Below, one piece after another: positions 1 to 5,702 of a DNA stretch of 5,774 nucleotides. How positions within the stretch are numbered: position 1 is the stretch's first letter; each line of letters begins with the position of its first letter. A program made the position numbers and the translations under genes. The notes below the pieces were generated by a model. The model was given only the letters and a program-made list of their open reading frames with translations, did no database searches and was not told the origin of the DNA. This DNA comes from JBFHKO01 sp041595355 (lineage in GTDB: Bacteria; Pseudomonadota; Gammaproteobacteria; Enterobacterales; Aeromonadaceae): positions 1 through 5,774 of the forward strand of contig JBFHKO010000165.1 in assembly GCA_041595355.1 (NCBI GenBank). Reading direction: 5' to 3'.

Positions 1-1235
1 CCTTCCTTGATTTGATCGGGTGAGGCGCTCTTGGTGACCTTCAGTGTCGGCGGCACGTTGCGCACATAGACATCGACCTTGTCGGTACACCATTCACCGG
101 GCTGCCCTGCAGGGCAGTTGCTGCCGCCATTGGTAACCGGGAAGCCATTTTTGTCCCATACAAGGGCCTTGACGTAGTCGTTATAGTTTTCATCCGACTG
201 ATCGTCCGGCAGAGCGCTGTCCGTCACCTTGACCGTGATCTGGCAAGTCTGGCTGGCACCGGCCGCCAGGGTGGCGATGCCGGTACAGCTGTTGGCCGTC
301 AGCGTCAGGTTGCCGGAGCTCTGCGGGGCCGGAGCCTTCAGATCGAAGTTGCCGCTCACGCCACCGGCATCGGTGCTGGAGCCCAGCACATCGGTCAGTG
401 TCTGGATGCTGATGGCGCTGTCGGCAGAGGTATTCTCGATCTTCACGTCATAGGTGAAGCTGCCGCCCCCTTCCAGAACGACCCCAAGAGGTGTGCCGGC
501 ATGGGTATCGCTGACCAGCGTCTTGGTGATGATCGGCGGGGTGGGCTTGATGAAGATGTTGATGTTGAAGCTGTCGCAACGGCACTTAGAGGGCGTACCG
601 GGGGCCGGAGTGGTGTCAGGATCTACGACCTCCACGTTATCGACGAATTGTGTCGAGCATACCGGTGTAGTGTCGGCCTGGTTCTCCCAGGCGGCGCAGT
701 AGCTGAATTCGGCCTTGCCGTCGCCATCGTTGTCCTGACAGTTCAGTGTGATCTCCGCCTGCTCATAGACGTGAACTCCGGGTGGCTTGGAGATGTCGGC
801 GCACGCATCGGCATCGATCTTCTCGCCGGGAGCCTTGTCGGCTTTACCCACGAGGACACTACATTCGTTGCTGGTGTTGTACTCCTTGGGGCTGAAATTG
901 CCCTCCGGCAGGTAGATGGTGTAGTCGTAACGGCGCTTGGCGGTAGTCACTATCTTCACATCCGCCTTGAAGGTGACATCCTCGCCCGGGCTACACTCCA
1001 CTACGCCCGGAGAGCCATCGGCACGCTTGATATTGGTGACTTCACTGACCTGGATATCGTTGGCGGTACAGGTCAGGTCAAAACCGGCTCGCTCCGCCAT
1101 ACAGGCCTGGTCGGTCAATTGTGGATAGAATGCGGCCTGTGCCGGTGTCACGCCCGTCAGGCCGTAGAGGCCTGTTGCGCTGATCAGGGCGATGGCCAGA
1201 GCCCCGATAAAGCGATTGAGTTTACATCGTCTCAT
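1..1235 (-). CDS. Large secreted cysteine-rich protein with DUF11-like repeats, N-terminal part (3' end beyond the window)
   Basis: The minus-strand frame is open from ATG at 1235 to the left edge: 411 complete codons and no stop. Residues 1-34 form a signal peptide (basic MRRCK start, hydrophobic core 9-30, AQA cleavage site at 32-34), so the product is exported. Residues 35-229 form a first region with LTCTAND (54-60), RRYDYTIYLPEG (101-112), an acidic DNDGDG motif (168-173) resembling calcium-binding loops, and KCRCD (217-221). This order resembles, from memory, the N-terminal region of proteobacterial DUF11-repeat surface proteins, some of which end in sorting signals such as IPTL-CTERM. 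Residues 230-395 look like one DUF11-type beta-sandwich (TKTL, GGGSFTYDVKIENTS, SLTD-like QTLTD, TCQITV); a second starts at VTKSASPDQIKE (400-411). Thirteen or so cysteines after the signal peptide suggest disulfides. The SD GGAAGGG lies 8 nt before the ATG. A structural or adhesive surface protein is inferred; substrate and C-terminus are unknown. Confidence 0.85.
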   Translation of the reverse strand, partial: MRRCKLNRFIGALAIALISATGLYGLTGVTPAQAAFYPQLTDQACMAERAGFDLTCTANDIQVSEVTNIKRADGSPGVVECSPGEDVTFKADVKIVTTAKRRYDYTIYLPEGNFSPKEYNTSNECSVLVGKADKAPGEKIDADACADISKPPGVHVYEQAEITLNCQDNDGDGKAEFSYCAAWENQADTTPVCSTQFVDNVEVVDPDTTPAPGTPSKCRCDSFNINIFIKPTPPIITKTLVSDTHAGTPLGVVLEGGGSFTYDVKIENTSADSAISIQTLTDVLGSSTDAGGVSGNFDLKAPAPQSSGNLTLTANSCTGIATLAAGASQTCQITVKVTDSALPDDQSDENYNDYVKALVWDKNGFPVTNGGSNCPAGQPGEWCTDKVDVYVRNVPPTLKVTKSASPDQIKE

Positions 1236-1243
1236 AATATGTA

Positions 1244-1250
1244 CCCTTCC
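1244..1250 (-). promoter_or_regulatory. Ribosome binding site of the secreted-protein gene
   Basis: GGAAGGG on the minus strand, with 8 nt between it and the ATG at 1235. It supports that start codon, as does the complete signal peptide that follows directly. Confidence 0.65.
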
Positions 1251-1480
1251 GTTGCTGGTGGGTTGATAACAATGTTGGTGTGGAATGGCTGCCGACGGCG
1301 CCAAGCATTGCCGCTCGCGTTCTCATGTACCCTTGGCGTTTATACGGCTGCCATGGGTGGCGGTTTTCCACGCACGATGTGCGCCTCTGCCTTCGTCCTT
1401 GCTCCCATCGCCTTGTTCACGGCCCTGTGTGCCCCGGCGCACGTCACTCTGAGGGGCAGGGAGGTTGCTGCCCGAAAAGC

Positions 1481-1498
1481 AAGCACTCATTGTGCCAC
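1481..1498 (-). promoter_or_regulatory. Sigma-54 (-24/-12) promoter for the secreted-protein gene
   Basis: Read on the minus strand the site is TGGCAC-AATGA-GTGCT. Against the RpoN consensus TGGCAC-N5-TTGCW it matches all six bases of the -24 block and three of four of the -12 block, with the invariant GG (1496-1495) and GC (1484-1483) separated by exactly 10 bases. The predicted transcription start is a G near 1471, giving a leader of about 236 nt before the ATG at 1235. The promoter faces the secreted-protein gene, and an NtrC-type activator is encoded divergently, which is the class of activator such promoters need. A chance match is possible, but position, spacing and neighbouring gene all agree. 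Confidence 0.7.
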
Positions 1499-1524
1499 CT
1501 GGTTGAGTGATTGATTTGAAAGGT

Positions 1525-1537
1525 TAATTTTTTGATT
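1525..1537 (-). promoter_or_regulatory. Candidate IHF binding site
   Basis: On the minus strand AATCAA-AAAA-TTA fits the IHF core consensus WATCAANNNNTTR at every defined position. Its centre lies about 60 bp upstream of the predicted sigma-54 start near 1471. IHF commonly binds in that interval at sigma-54 promoters and bends DNA so that a distant activator can touch polymerase. The site is AT-rich, so a chance match cannot be excluded. Confidence 0.5.
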
Positions 1538-1685
1538 GGCGGCCCGATGTCGGCATGTGCTGTTTCATTTTTGTAACAGCCGGATTTTTACGTGCCGGCA
1601 ACTTCTAGGTAAATATTTGTTTTTATGGGTATTTTTTGTTTTTGGCGATTATCGTAATTGAACTGGCAAGCCGGGGCGGGAGGCG

Positions 1686-1750
1686 CTGGCTGGGTGATCT
1701 GACTCTCTGCAACGCGTCCTTTTCGTCGTTGCCAAGCGTCAATCAGCCAG
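1686..1750. repeat. Large imperfect dyad (nested inverted repeats)
   Basis: The outer arms CTGGCTG (1686-1692) and CAGCCAG (1744-1750) are perfect complements, continued after a short bulge by TGAC (1700-1703) with GTCA (1738-1741). Inside them GCAACG (1709-1714) pairs with CGTTGC (1727-1732) around a 12-nt loop. No T-tract follows on either strand, so it does not look like a terminator. It may be an operator or a structured leader element if a regulator transcript starts upstream. Confidence 0.4.
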
Positions 1751-1954
1751 GCCAATCAAGGCCATCTTTTTTTAGTTGATTGAATAGCAAGGATTATATT
1801 TTTACCGCCCGGGTGGGAGCCGAGCGACAAGGCTGCCTGGCGGTGCAAGATGACCGTATTGTCATTATTTTGTGAATCGGAACCCGGTCCGGCTGGCGCT
1901 TGTGGCCGCGGGCGCCAATACTTGGGTGGCATTCCGCGACCTAAAACAAGCTAT

Positions 1955-1961
1955 AAGGTGG
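1955..1961 (+). promoter_or_regulatory. Ribosome binding site deciding the regulator's start
   Basis: AAGGTGG ends 6 nt before the ATG at 1968, close to ideal. The same frame is open up to a GTG at 1872, but nothing resembling an SD precedes that codon, so the ATG is preferred. Confidence 0.6.
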
Positions 1962-1967
1962 CTGTCC

Positions 1968-3320
1968 ATGGAAGTACGCAAGCTGGTCTGTCTGCGTACC
2001 GCCAAGGTGTGGAGTACGCCAGGGAAGGCGCATGCAGCAGGGTGGCTGCCATGCCTGGTGAGTACGCCAACTGAAGCCCTCAATCTTATCGAGAAGCAGC
2101 ATCCTCGCGTCGGGCTCGTGCTGCTCGACGGTTTCGTTGACGGTGAGAGCGGGGGCCCCGAGCTGGAGGCGCTGCTCTGTCGTACCCATGGCGACATGGA
2201 GTGGATAGGTCTGCTGAGGCCGGAACTGGTCGACAGCCCTGCGGTTCGAACCCTGCTGCTCAAGTACCTCTACGACTATCATACCCTGCCGGTGGATGCC
2301 GCCCGCCTGCTGGCTTCGCTGGGGCATGCCCATGGCATGGCCAGCCTGCGGCGGGTTGAGCACCGGATCCGGGGTGCGGTGGTGGGCGGGCAGGGCTGCA
2401 TGCTGCTGGGCGAGAGCCCGGCCATGCAGCGGGTCTTCAGCCAGCTGGAGAAGCTGGCGGCCGTCGACTCCTCGGTGATGCTGAGGGGCGAGAGCGGCAC
2501 CGGCAAGGAGCTGGCCGCGCGTCTCATCTTCGAGCGCTCCTCCCGGGCCGGTGCGCCCTTCGTGGCGGTCAATTGCGGCGCCATTCCCGCCAATCTGATC
2601 CAGTCCGAACTCTTTGGTCACGAGAAGGGTGCCTTCACCGGCGCCTGCCGGCGTCAGATAGGCCATGTCGAGGCGGCTCACGGCGGCGTGCTGTTTCTGG
2701 ACGAGATCGGCGATCTGCCCCTCGAGCTGCAGGTCAACCTGCTGCGCTTTTTGCAGGAGAAAGTCATCACCCGCGTCGGGGGTACCGAGCCGGTGGCGGT
2801 GGATGTGCGCATCATCACCGCCAGCCACCGGGATCTGCGCGAGGAGGTCCGACAGGGCCATTTTCGCGAGGATCTCTTCTACCGCCTGTGCGTGCTGGAT
2901 CTGGAGCTGCCGCCCCTGCGCGAGCGGCGCGAGGACATCGAGCTGCTGGCCTGCTACTACCTGCGCAAGTTTGCCCCCATCATCAATCCCCAGGTGCGCG
3001 GCTTCAGTGCCCGGGCCCTGGAGCAGATGCGGGCCTACCACTGGCCGGGCAATGTGCGTGAGCTCAAGAACCGGGTCGAGCGGGCCCTGGTGATGTGCGA
3101 GCAGCGGGTCATCACGCCACGGGATCTGGAGCTGGAGTCGGTGTGCCCGCCCGGGGCGCTGCCAACCCTGGCCGAGGCGCGTGCCGAGGCCGAGCAGCGC
3201 GTCATGCAACAGGCCCTGCATGCCAGCGACAACAACATACTGGTCGCGGCGCGCCAGCTCGGCGTGTCGCGGGTGACCCTCTATCGCCTGCTGGACAAAT
3301 ACCGCCAGCCAACGGCCTGA
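1968..3320 (+). CDS. VpsR-like sigma-54-dependent transcriptional activator (NtrC family)
   Basis: A 450-residue activator with the order receiver-like domain, AAA+ domain, Fis-type helix-turn-helix. Residues 1-125 resemble the VpsR N-terminal domain, notably VGLVLLD (48-54), EWIGLL (78-83) and YDYHTLPVDAARLLASLGHAHGM (102-124, in part). D54 aligns with the phospho-acceptor position, but the usual acidic pair after strand 1 is absent and the invariant lysine near TLP (106-108) is missing, so phosphorylation is doubtful. The AAA+ domain (about 148-385) has Walker A GESGTGKE (174-181), an intact GAFTGA sigma-54-contact loop (221-226), Walker B GVLFLDEI (240-247), a FREDLFYRL arginine-finger segment (299-307) and WPGNVREL (359-366). 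The HTH is about 420-445 (NNILVAARQLGVSRVTLYRLL). It is probably cytoplasmic. VpsR itself binds c-di-GMP and controls biofilm matrix genes; ligand and targets here are inferred. The divergent secreted-protein gene is the leading candidate target. Confidence 0.9.
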   Translation: MEVRKLVCLRTAKVWSTPGKAHAAGWLPCLVSTPTEALNLIEKQHPRVGLVLLDGFVDGESGGPELEALLCRTHGDMEWIGLLRPELVDSPAVRTLLLKYLYDYHTLPVDAARLLASLGHAHGMASLRRVEHRIRGAVVGGQGCMLLGESPAMQRVFSQLEKLAAVDSSVMLRGESGTGKELAARLIFERSSRAGAPFVAVNCGAIPANLIQSELFGHEKGAFTGACRRQIGHVEAAHGGVLFLDEIGDLPLELQVNLLRFLQEKVITRVGGTEPVAVDVRIITASHRDLREEVRQGHFREDLFYRLCVLDLELPPLRERREDIELLACYYLRKFAPIINPQVRGFSARALEQMRAYHWPGNVRELKNRVERALVMCEQRVITPRDLELESVCPPGALPTLAEARAEAEQRVMQQALHASDNNILVAARQLGVSRVTLYRLLDKYRQPTA

Positions 3321-3328
3321 ATGGTTCC

Positions 3329-3351
3329 CTTGCCGGCGGGCAAGCCGCCGG
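3329..3351. other. Two mutually exclusive GC-rich hairpins between regulator and nfeD
   Basis: CCGGCGG (3333-3339) and CCGCCGG (3345-3351) can form a perfect 7-bp stem with a GCAAG loop. The overlapping CTTGCC (3329-3334) and GGCAAG (3339-3344) form an alternative 6-bp stem with a GGCG loop. No T-run follows, so it is at most a weak or factor-dependent terminator after the regulator. No clear promoter for nfeD was found in the gap before that gene. Confidence 0.35.
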
Positions 3352-3398
3352 GGTTCGACTAGGCTAAAGGCAGGGCCCCTTTGCCGGTGATGCGGACC

Positions 3399-4772
3399 AT
3401 GCGCCGAATTCTGCTGTTGTTGCTGCTGATGTGTGGCTGCCTGAGCCCGGTCTGGGCTCAGGGCCGCTACTGGCAGCTGCAGGTGCAGGGCGCCATAGGC
3501 CCGGGGGTTGCCCTGCACGTCACCGAAGAGCTGGCGGCGGCCGCCCGGGCACCGGTGGCGCCCGAGCTGGTGCTGCTGCTGCTGGATACCCCCGGCGGCC
3601 TCTACGAGGCGATGCGGGCCATCAATCAGGCCATACTCGCCTCGCCGGTGCCGGTGGTGGTCTACGTCTATCCCGAGGGCGGGCGGGCCGCCTCGGCCGG
3701 TACCTATATCCTCTATGCCAGCCATGTGGCCGCCATGGCGCCGGCGACTCACCTGGGCGCTGCGACACCGGTCTCCATCGGCGGGCTTCCCACGCCCGGC
3801 AAGCCGGAGCGGGAGGCGGAGCAGGGCAAACCCGACGGGCAGCCAGCCCCTGCCGAGCCTGATGCCGATGCCATGGCCAACAAGCAGCTCAACGATGCCA
3901 TCGCCTACCTGCGCTCGCTGGCATTGCTGCGCGGGCGCAACAGCGACTGGGCCGAGCAGGCGGTGCGCCAGGCGGCCACCCTGACTGCCGGCGAGGCCCT
4001 CGCGGCCGGGGTCATCGAGCTGGTGGCGGCAGACATTCCGTCCCTGCTGGCGCAGCTGGATGGCCGCGAGGTGGCGCTCAAGGGCGCGGTACGCAGGCTG
4101 GCCACCCGCGAGCTGGTGGCCGAGATCCGCCTGCCGGACTGGCGCATGCGTTTTTTGAGTGCCATCACGGATCCCAACGTGGCCTATGTCCTGATGCTCA
4201 TCGGCATCTACGGTCTGCTGCTGGAGTTCTACAGCCCGGGTGTCGGCGTGGCCGGCATCACCGGTGCCATCTGCCTGTTGCTGGCCCTCTATGCTCTGCA
4301 GATGCTGCCCCTCAACTACGCGGGGCTGGCGCTGTTGCTGCTGGGGCTGGCACTGCTGATTGCCGAGGCGCTGCTGCCGAGCTTCGGCATTCTGGGCTTC
4401 GGCGGCCTGCTCGCCTTCGTACTGGGCTCGGTGATGCTGTTCGACAGCGCCGATGTCGCCTATCGCGTCGCCTGGCCGCTCATCGCCGCCTTTGCCGCCA
4501 GTTCGCTGCTGTTCATGCTGCTGGTGCTGCGCATGTTGCTGCGTCAGCGGCGGGGGGCGGCGGTGTCCGGTGTCGAGGCCATGCTGGGCCAGCAGGCCCT
4601 GGTGCTGGAGGATTTCGACGGCGAAGGGCAGGTGCGCCTGGAGGGGGAGATTTGGCAGGCCCGGAGCGCACAGCCGCTGCATCGTGGTCAGCGGGTCAGG
4701 ATCACGGCGGTGGAGGGGATCGTGCTGAGAGTGGACCCCTCAGCGGACGCAACCAATGAGGTGAAAAAATGA
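3399..4772 (+). CDS. nfeD: NfeD1b membrane-bound serine protease (ClpP-class, COG1030)
   Basis: With the ATG at 3399 the product has 457 residues, usual for long NfeD1b proteins. Residues 1-20 are a signal peptide (MRRILLLLLL, then VWA before the cut). The ClpP-like domain follows (about 24-215): DTPGG (63-67), nucleophile S99 in GRAASAGTY (95-103), and general-base K162 in ANKQLND. This Ser-Lys dyad matches the one known from Pyrococcus PH1510, which cleaves the C-terminus of its stomatin partner. A Pro/Gly/acid-rich linker (about 125-157) separates the two catalytic residues. Five hydrophobic helices follow (about 260-278, 284-303, 307-324, 329-348, 358-379), then a C-terminal NfeD OB-fold (389-446). 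The protease domain should face the periplasm. The gene overlaps the slipin gene by ATGA, so the two are coupled. GGTGA 8 nt before 3399 supports this start; in-frame ATG 3390, GTG 3387 or TTG 3381 are possible and would only lengthen the N-terminus. Confidence 0.92.
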   Translation: MRRILLLLLLMCGCLSPVWAQGRYWQLQVQGAIGPGVALHVTEELAAAARAPVAPELVLLLLDTPGGLYEAMRAINQAILASPVPVVVYVYPEGGRAASAGTYILYASHVAAMAPATHLGAATPVSIGGLPTPGKPEREAEQGKPDGQPAPAEPDADAMANKQLNDAIAYLRSLALLRGRNSDWAEQAVRQAATLTAGEALAAGVIELVAADIPSLLAQLDGREVALKGAVRRLATRELVAEIRLPDWRMRFLSAITDPNVAYVLMLIGIYGLLLEFYSPGVGVAGITGAICLLLALYALQMLPLNYAGLALLLLGLALLIAEALLPSFGILGFGGLLAFVLGSVMLFDSADVAYRVAWPLIAAFAASSLLFMLLVLRMLLRQRRGAAVSGVEAMLGQQALVLEDFDGEGQVRLEGEIWQARSAQPLHRGQRVRITAVEGIVLRVDPSADATNEVKK

Positions 4773-5557
4773 CACTACTGGAGTTGAACCTGTTTCCGCT
4801 GATCCTGGCGCTGATGCTGCTCAGCCTGCTGATCAGCACCTTTCGCATTTTGCGCGAATATGAACGCGGCGTGATCTTCCTGCTGGGGCGCTTCTATCGG
4901 GTCAAGGGGCCCGGGCTCATCATAGTGGTGCCCTTCATCCAGCAGATGGTGCGCGTCGACCTGCGTACCGTGACCATGGATGTGCCGAGCCAGGATGTGA
5001 TCTCCCGGGACAACGTCACCATCAAGGTGAATGCGGTCATCTATTTTCGGGTGCTGGATCCCCAGCGGGCGATCATCAATGTGGAGAACTTTCTGGATGC
5101 CACCAGCCAGCTGGCCCAGACCACGCTGCGCTCGGTGCTGGGGCAGCATGAGCTGGATGAACTGCTGGCCGCGCGCGAGACGCTGAATGCCGATCTGCAG
5201 CGCATTCTGGATCAGGGCACCGATGGCTGGGGCATCAAGGTCTCCAACGTGGAGATCAAGCATGTCGATCTGGACGAGTCCATGATCCGCGCCATCGCCC
5301 GCCAGGCCGAGGCGGAGCGGGTGCGCCGCTCCAAGGTGATCCATGCCATCGGCGAGCTGGAGGCGTCGCGCAAGCTGGTGGAGGCGGCCGAGATGCTCTC
5401 CAGCCAGCCCCAGGCCATCCAGCTGCGCTACCTGCAGACCCTGACCGAGATCTCCGGCGAGAACAGCAAGATCATCGTCTTCCCGCTGCCCATGGAGCTG
5501 ATGAAGACCTTCGGCGACAACAGGGGGAGTGCCGGCGGCGAGTCGAAGCCGGAATAG
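4769..5557 (+). CDS. Slipin (stomatin-like SPFH/Band 7 membrane protein)
   Basis: A 262-residue protein with one N-terminal membrane helix (7-25), then the stomatin signature YERGVIFLLGRF (31-42), GPGLIIVVPFI (47-57) and an SPFH domain to about 185 (VDLRTVTMDVPSQDVISRDN around 63-82, KVNAVIYFRV 86-95, NVEIKHVDL 160-168). A charged coiled-coil segment follows (about 177-210; ARQAEAERVRRSKV), then a hydrophobic KIIVFPLP segment (234-241) near the C-terminus, the region where PH1510-type proteases cut archaeal stomatin. Slipins oligomerise into membrane rings and scaffold microdomains. GAGGTG ends 5 nt before the ATG, and the start codon overlaps the nfeD stop (ATGA, 4769-4772), so joint translation is expected. 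Length and motifs are complete. The related QmcA type, which pairs with short NfeD1a, is less likely given the long protease partner. Confidence 0.93.
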   Translation: MTLLELNLFPLILALMLLSLLISTFRILREYERGVIFLLGRFYRVKGPGLIIVVPFIQQMVRVDLRTVTMDVPSQDVISRDNVTIKVNAVIYFRVLDPQRAIINVENFLDATSQLAQTTLRSVLGQHELDELLAARETLNADLQRILDQGTDGWGIKVSNVEIKHVDLDESMIRAIARQAEAERVRRSKVIHAIGELEASRKLVEAAEMLSSQPQAIQLRYLQTLTEISGENSKIIVFPLPMELMKTFGDNRGSAGGESKPE

Positions 5558-5582
5558 CAATGCCGCGCGCGGCGCAAAACGA

Positions 5583-5610
5583 CAAGGCCCCGCATCGCTG
5601 CGGGGCCTTG
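5583..5610. terminator. Strong hairpin terminator between convergent slipin and tRNA units
   Basis: An 11-bp perfect stem, CAAGGCCCCGC with GCGGGGCCTTG, with a closing A-T pair that leaves a TCGC tetraloop. On the minus strand it is followed by TCGTTTTG and begins 7 nt after the tRNA-Phe CCA, so it fits best as the tRNA terminator. On the plus strand the tail (TGGTGTG) is poor in T, but the stem may still stop the nfeD-slipin transcript, whose last stop codon is 25 nt upstream. Confidence 0.8.
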
Positions 5611-5617
5611 TGGTGTG

Positions 5618-5693
5618 TGGTGCCCAGAGACGGAATCGAACCGCCGACACGGGGATTTTCAATCCCCTGCTCTACCGACTGAGCTATCTGGGC
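5618..5693 (-). tRNA. tRNA-Phe(GAA)
   Basis: A complete 76-nt cloverleaf including the encoded CCA (5620-5618). The acceptor stem GCCCAGA pairs with TCTGGGC. The D-arm, anticodon stem GGGGA/TCCCC with loop TTGAAAA (anticodon GAA), and T-arm GGTTCGATTCC are all standard. The D-arm and anticodon arm match E. coli tRNA-Phe as I recall it; the acceptor and T-stem differ by compensated pairs. Confidence 0.97.
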
Positions 5694-5702
5694 AAATCTG
5701 AA

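Larger units (their letters stand above)
1508..1782. repeat. Five copies of TGATTG/CAATCA, possible activator sites
   Basis: TGATTG occurs at 1508-1513, 1533-1538 and 1777-1782, and its complement CAATCA at 1740-1745 and 1753-1758. A given 6-mer is expected about 0.1 to 0.2 times on both strands of this length. Two copies extend to an inverted pair of TTGATTGGC (1532-1540) and GCCAATCAA (1751-1759). One copy overlaps the IHF match. The distal three sit 270-310 bp upstream of the predicted sigma-54 start, a plausible enhancer distance. Binding by the adjacent activator is inference. Confidence 0.35.
1236..1967. other. Divergent intergenic region (732 bp) with regulatory signals
   Basis: No convincing protein-coding gene lies here. 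The half next to the secreted-protein gene (1236-1480) is GC-rich and would be a long 5' leader if the sigma-54 promoter at 1481-1498 is used. The stretch 1508-1865 is noticeably AT-rich with T-tracts, as expected of an upstream activation region. Besides the sites listed separately, a possible sigma-70 -10 element TATATT (1795-1800) faces the regulator gene, but no good -35 lies at 16-18 bp from it, so I do not call a promoter for the regulator. Short ORFs inside the region lack codon or start-site support. Confidence 0.6.

Noticed and set aside
501..1514. A 337-codon plus-strand frame
   Set aside because: It runs antisense to the secreted-protein gene, whose signal peptide, cysteine pattern and DUF11 features are clear. 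Its product has no recognisable motif.
1353..1514. Tail of the same plus-strand frame, which from an internal ATG looks like a small signal-peptide protein (MCASAFVLAPIALFTALCAP)
   Set aside because: There is no Shine-Dalgarno before the ATG, it overlaps the sigma-54 promoter on the opposite strand, and a hydrophobic stretch alone is weak evidence.
1795..1800. TATATT as a sigma-70 -10 element for the regulator
   Set aside because: No acceptable -35 lies at standard spacing; TTGATT at 1776 is only 13 bp away. It is left as a note, not a promoter call.
1872..1967. N-terminal extension of the regulator from a GTG at 1872 (32 more residues)
   Set aside because: No ribosome site precedes the GTG, whereas AAGGTGG lies 6 nt before the ATG at 1968, and VpsR-type proteins start near this receiver-like strand.
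1941..4682. A 913-codon open frame on the minus strand opposite the regulator and nfeD
   Set aside because: It is the antisense shadow of CTG-rich Leu codons, giving a Gln/His/Arg-rich product with no domain, and it lies across two clearly recognisable plus-strand genes.
4775..5662. A 295-codon minus-strand frame opposite the slipin gene
   Set aside because: It is an antisense shadow that runs through the terminator and into tRNA-Phe; the product is low-complexity and unlike known families.
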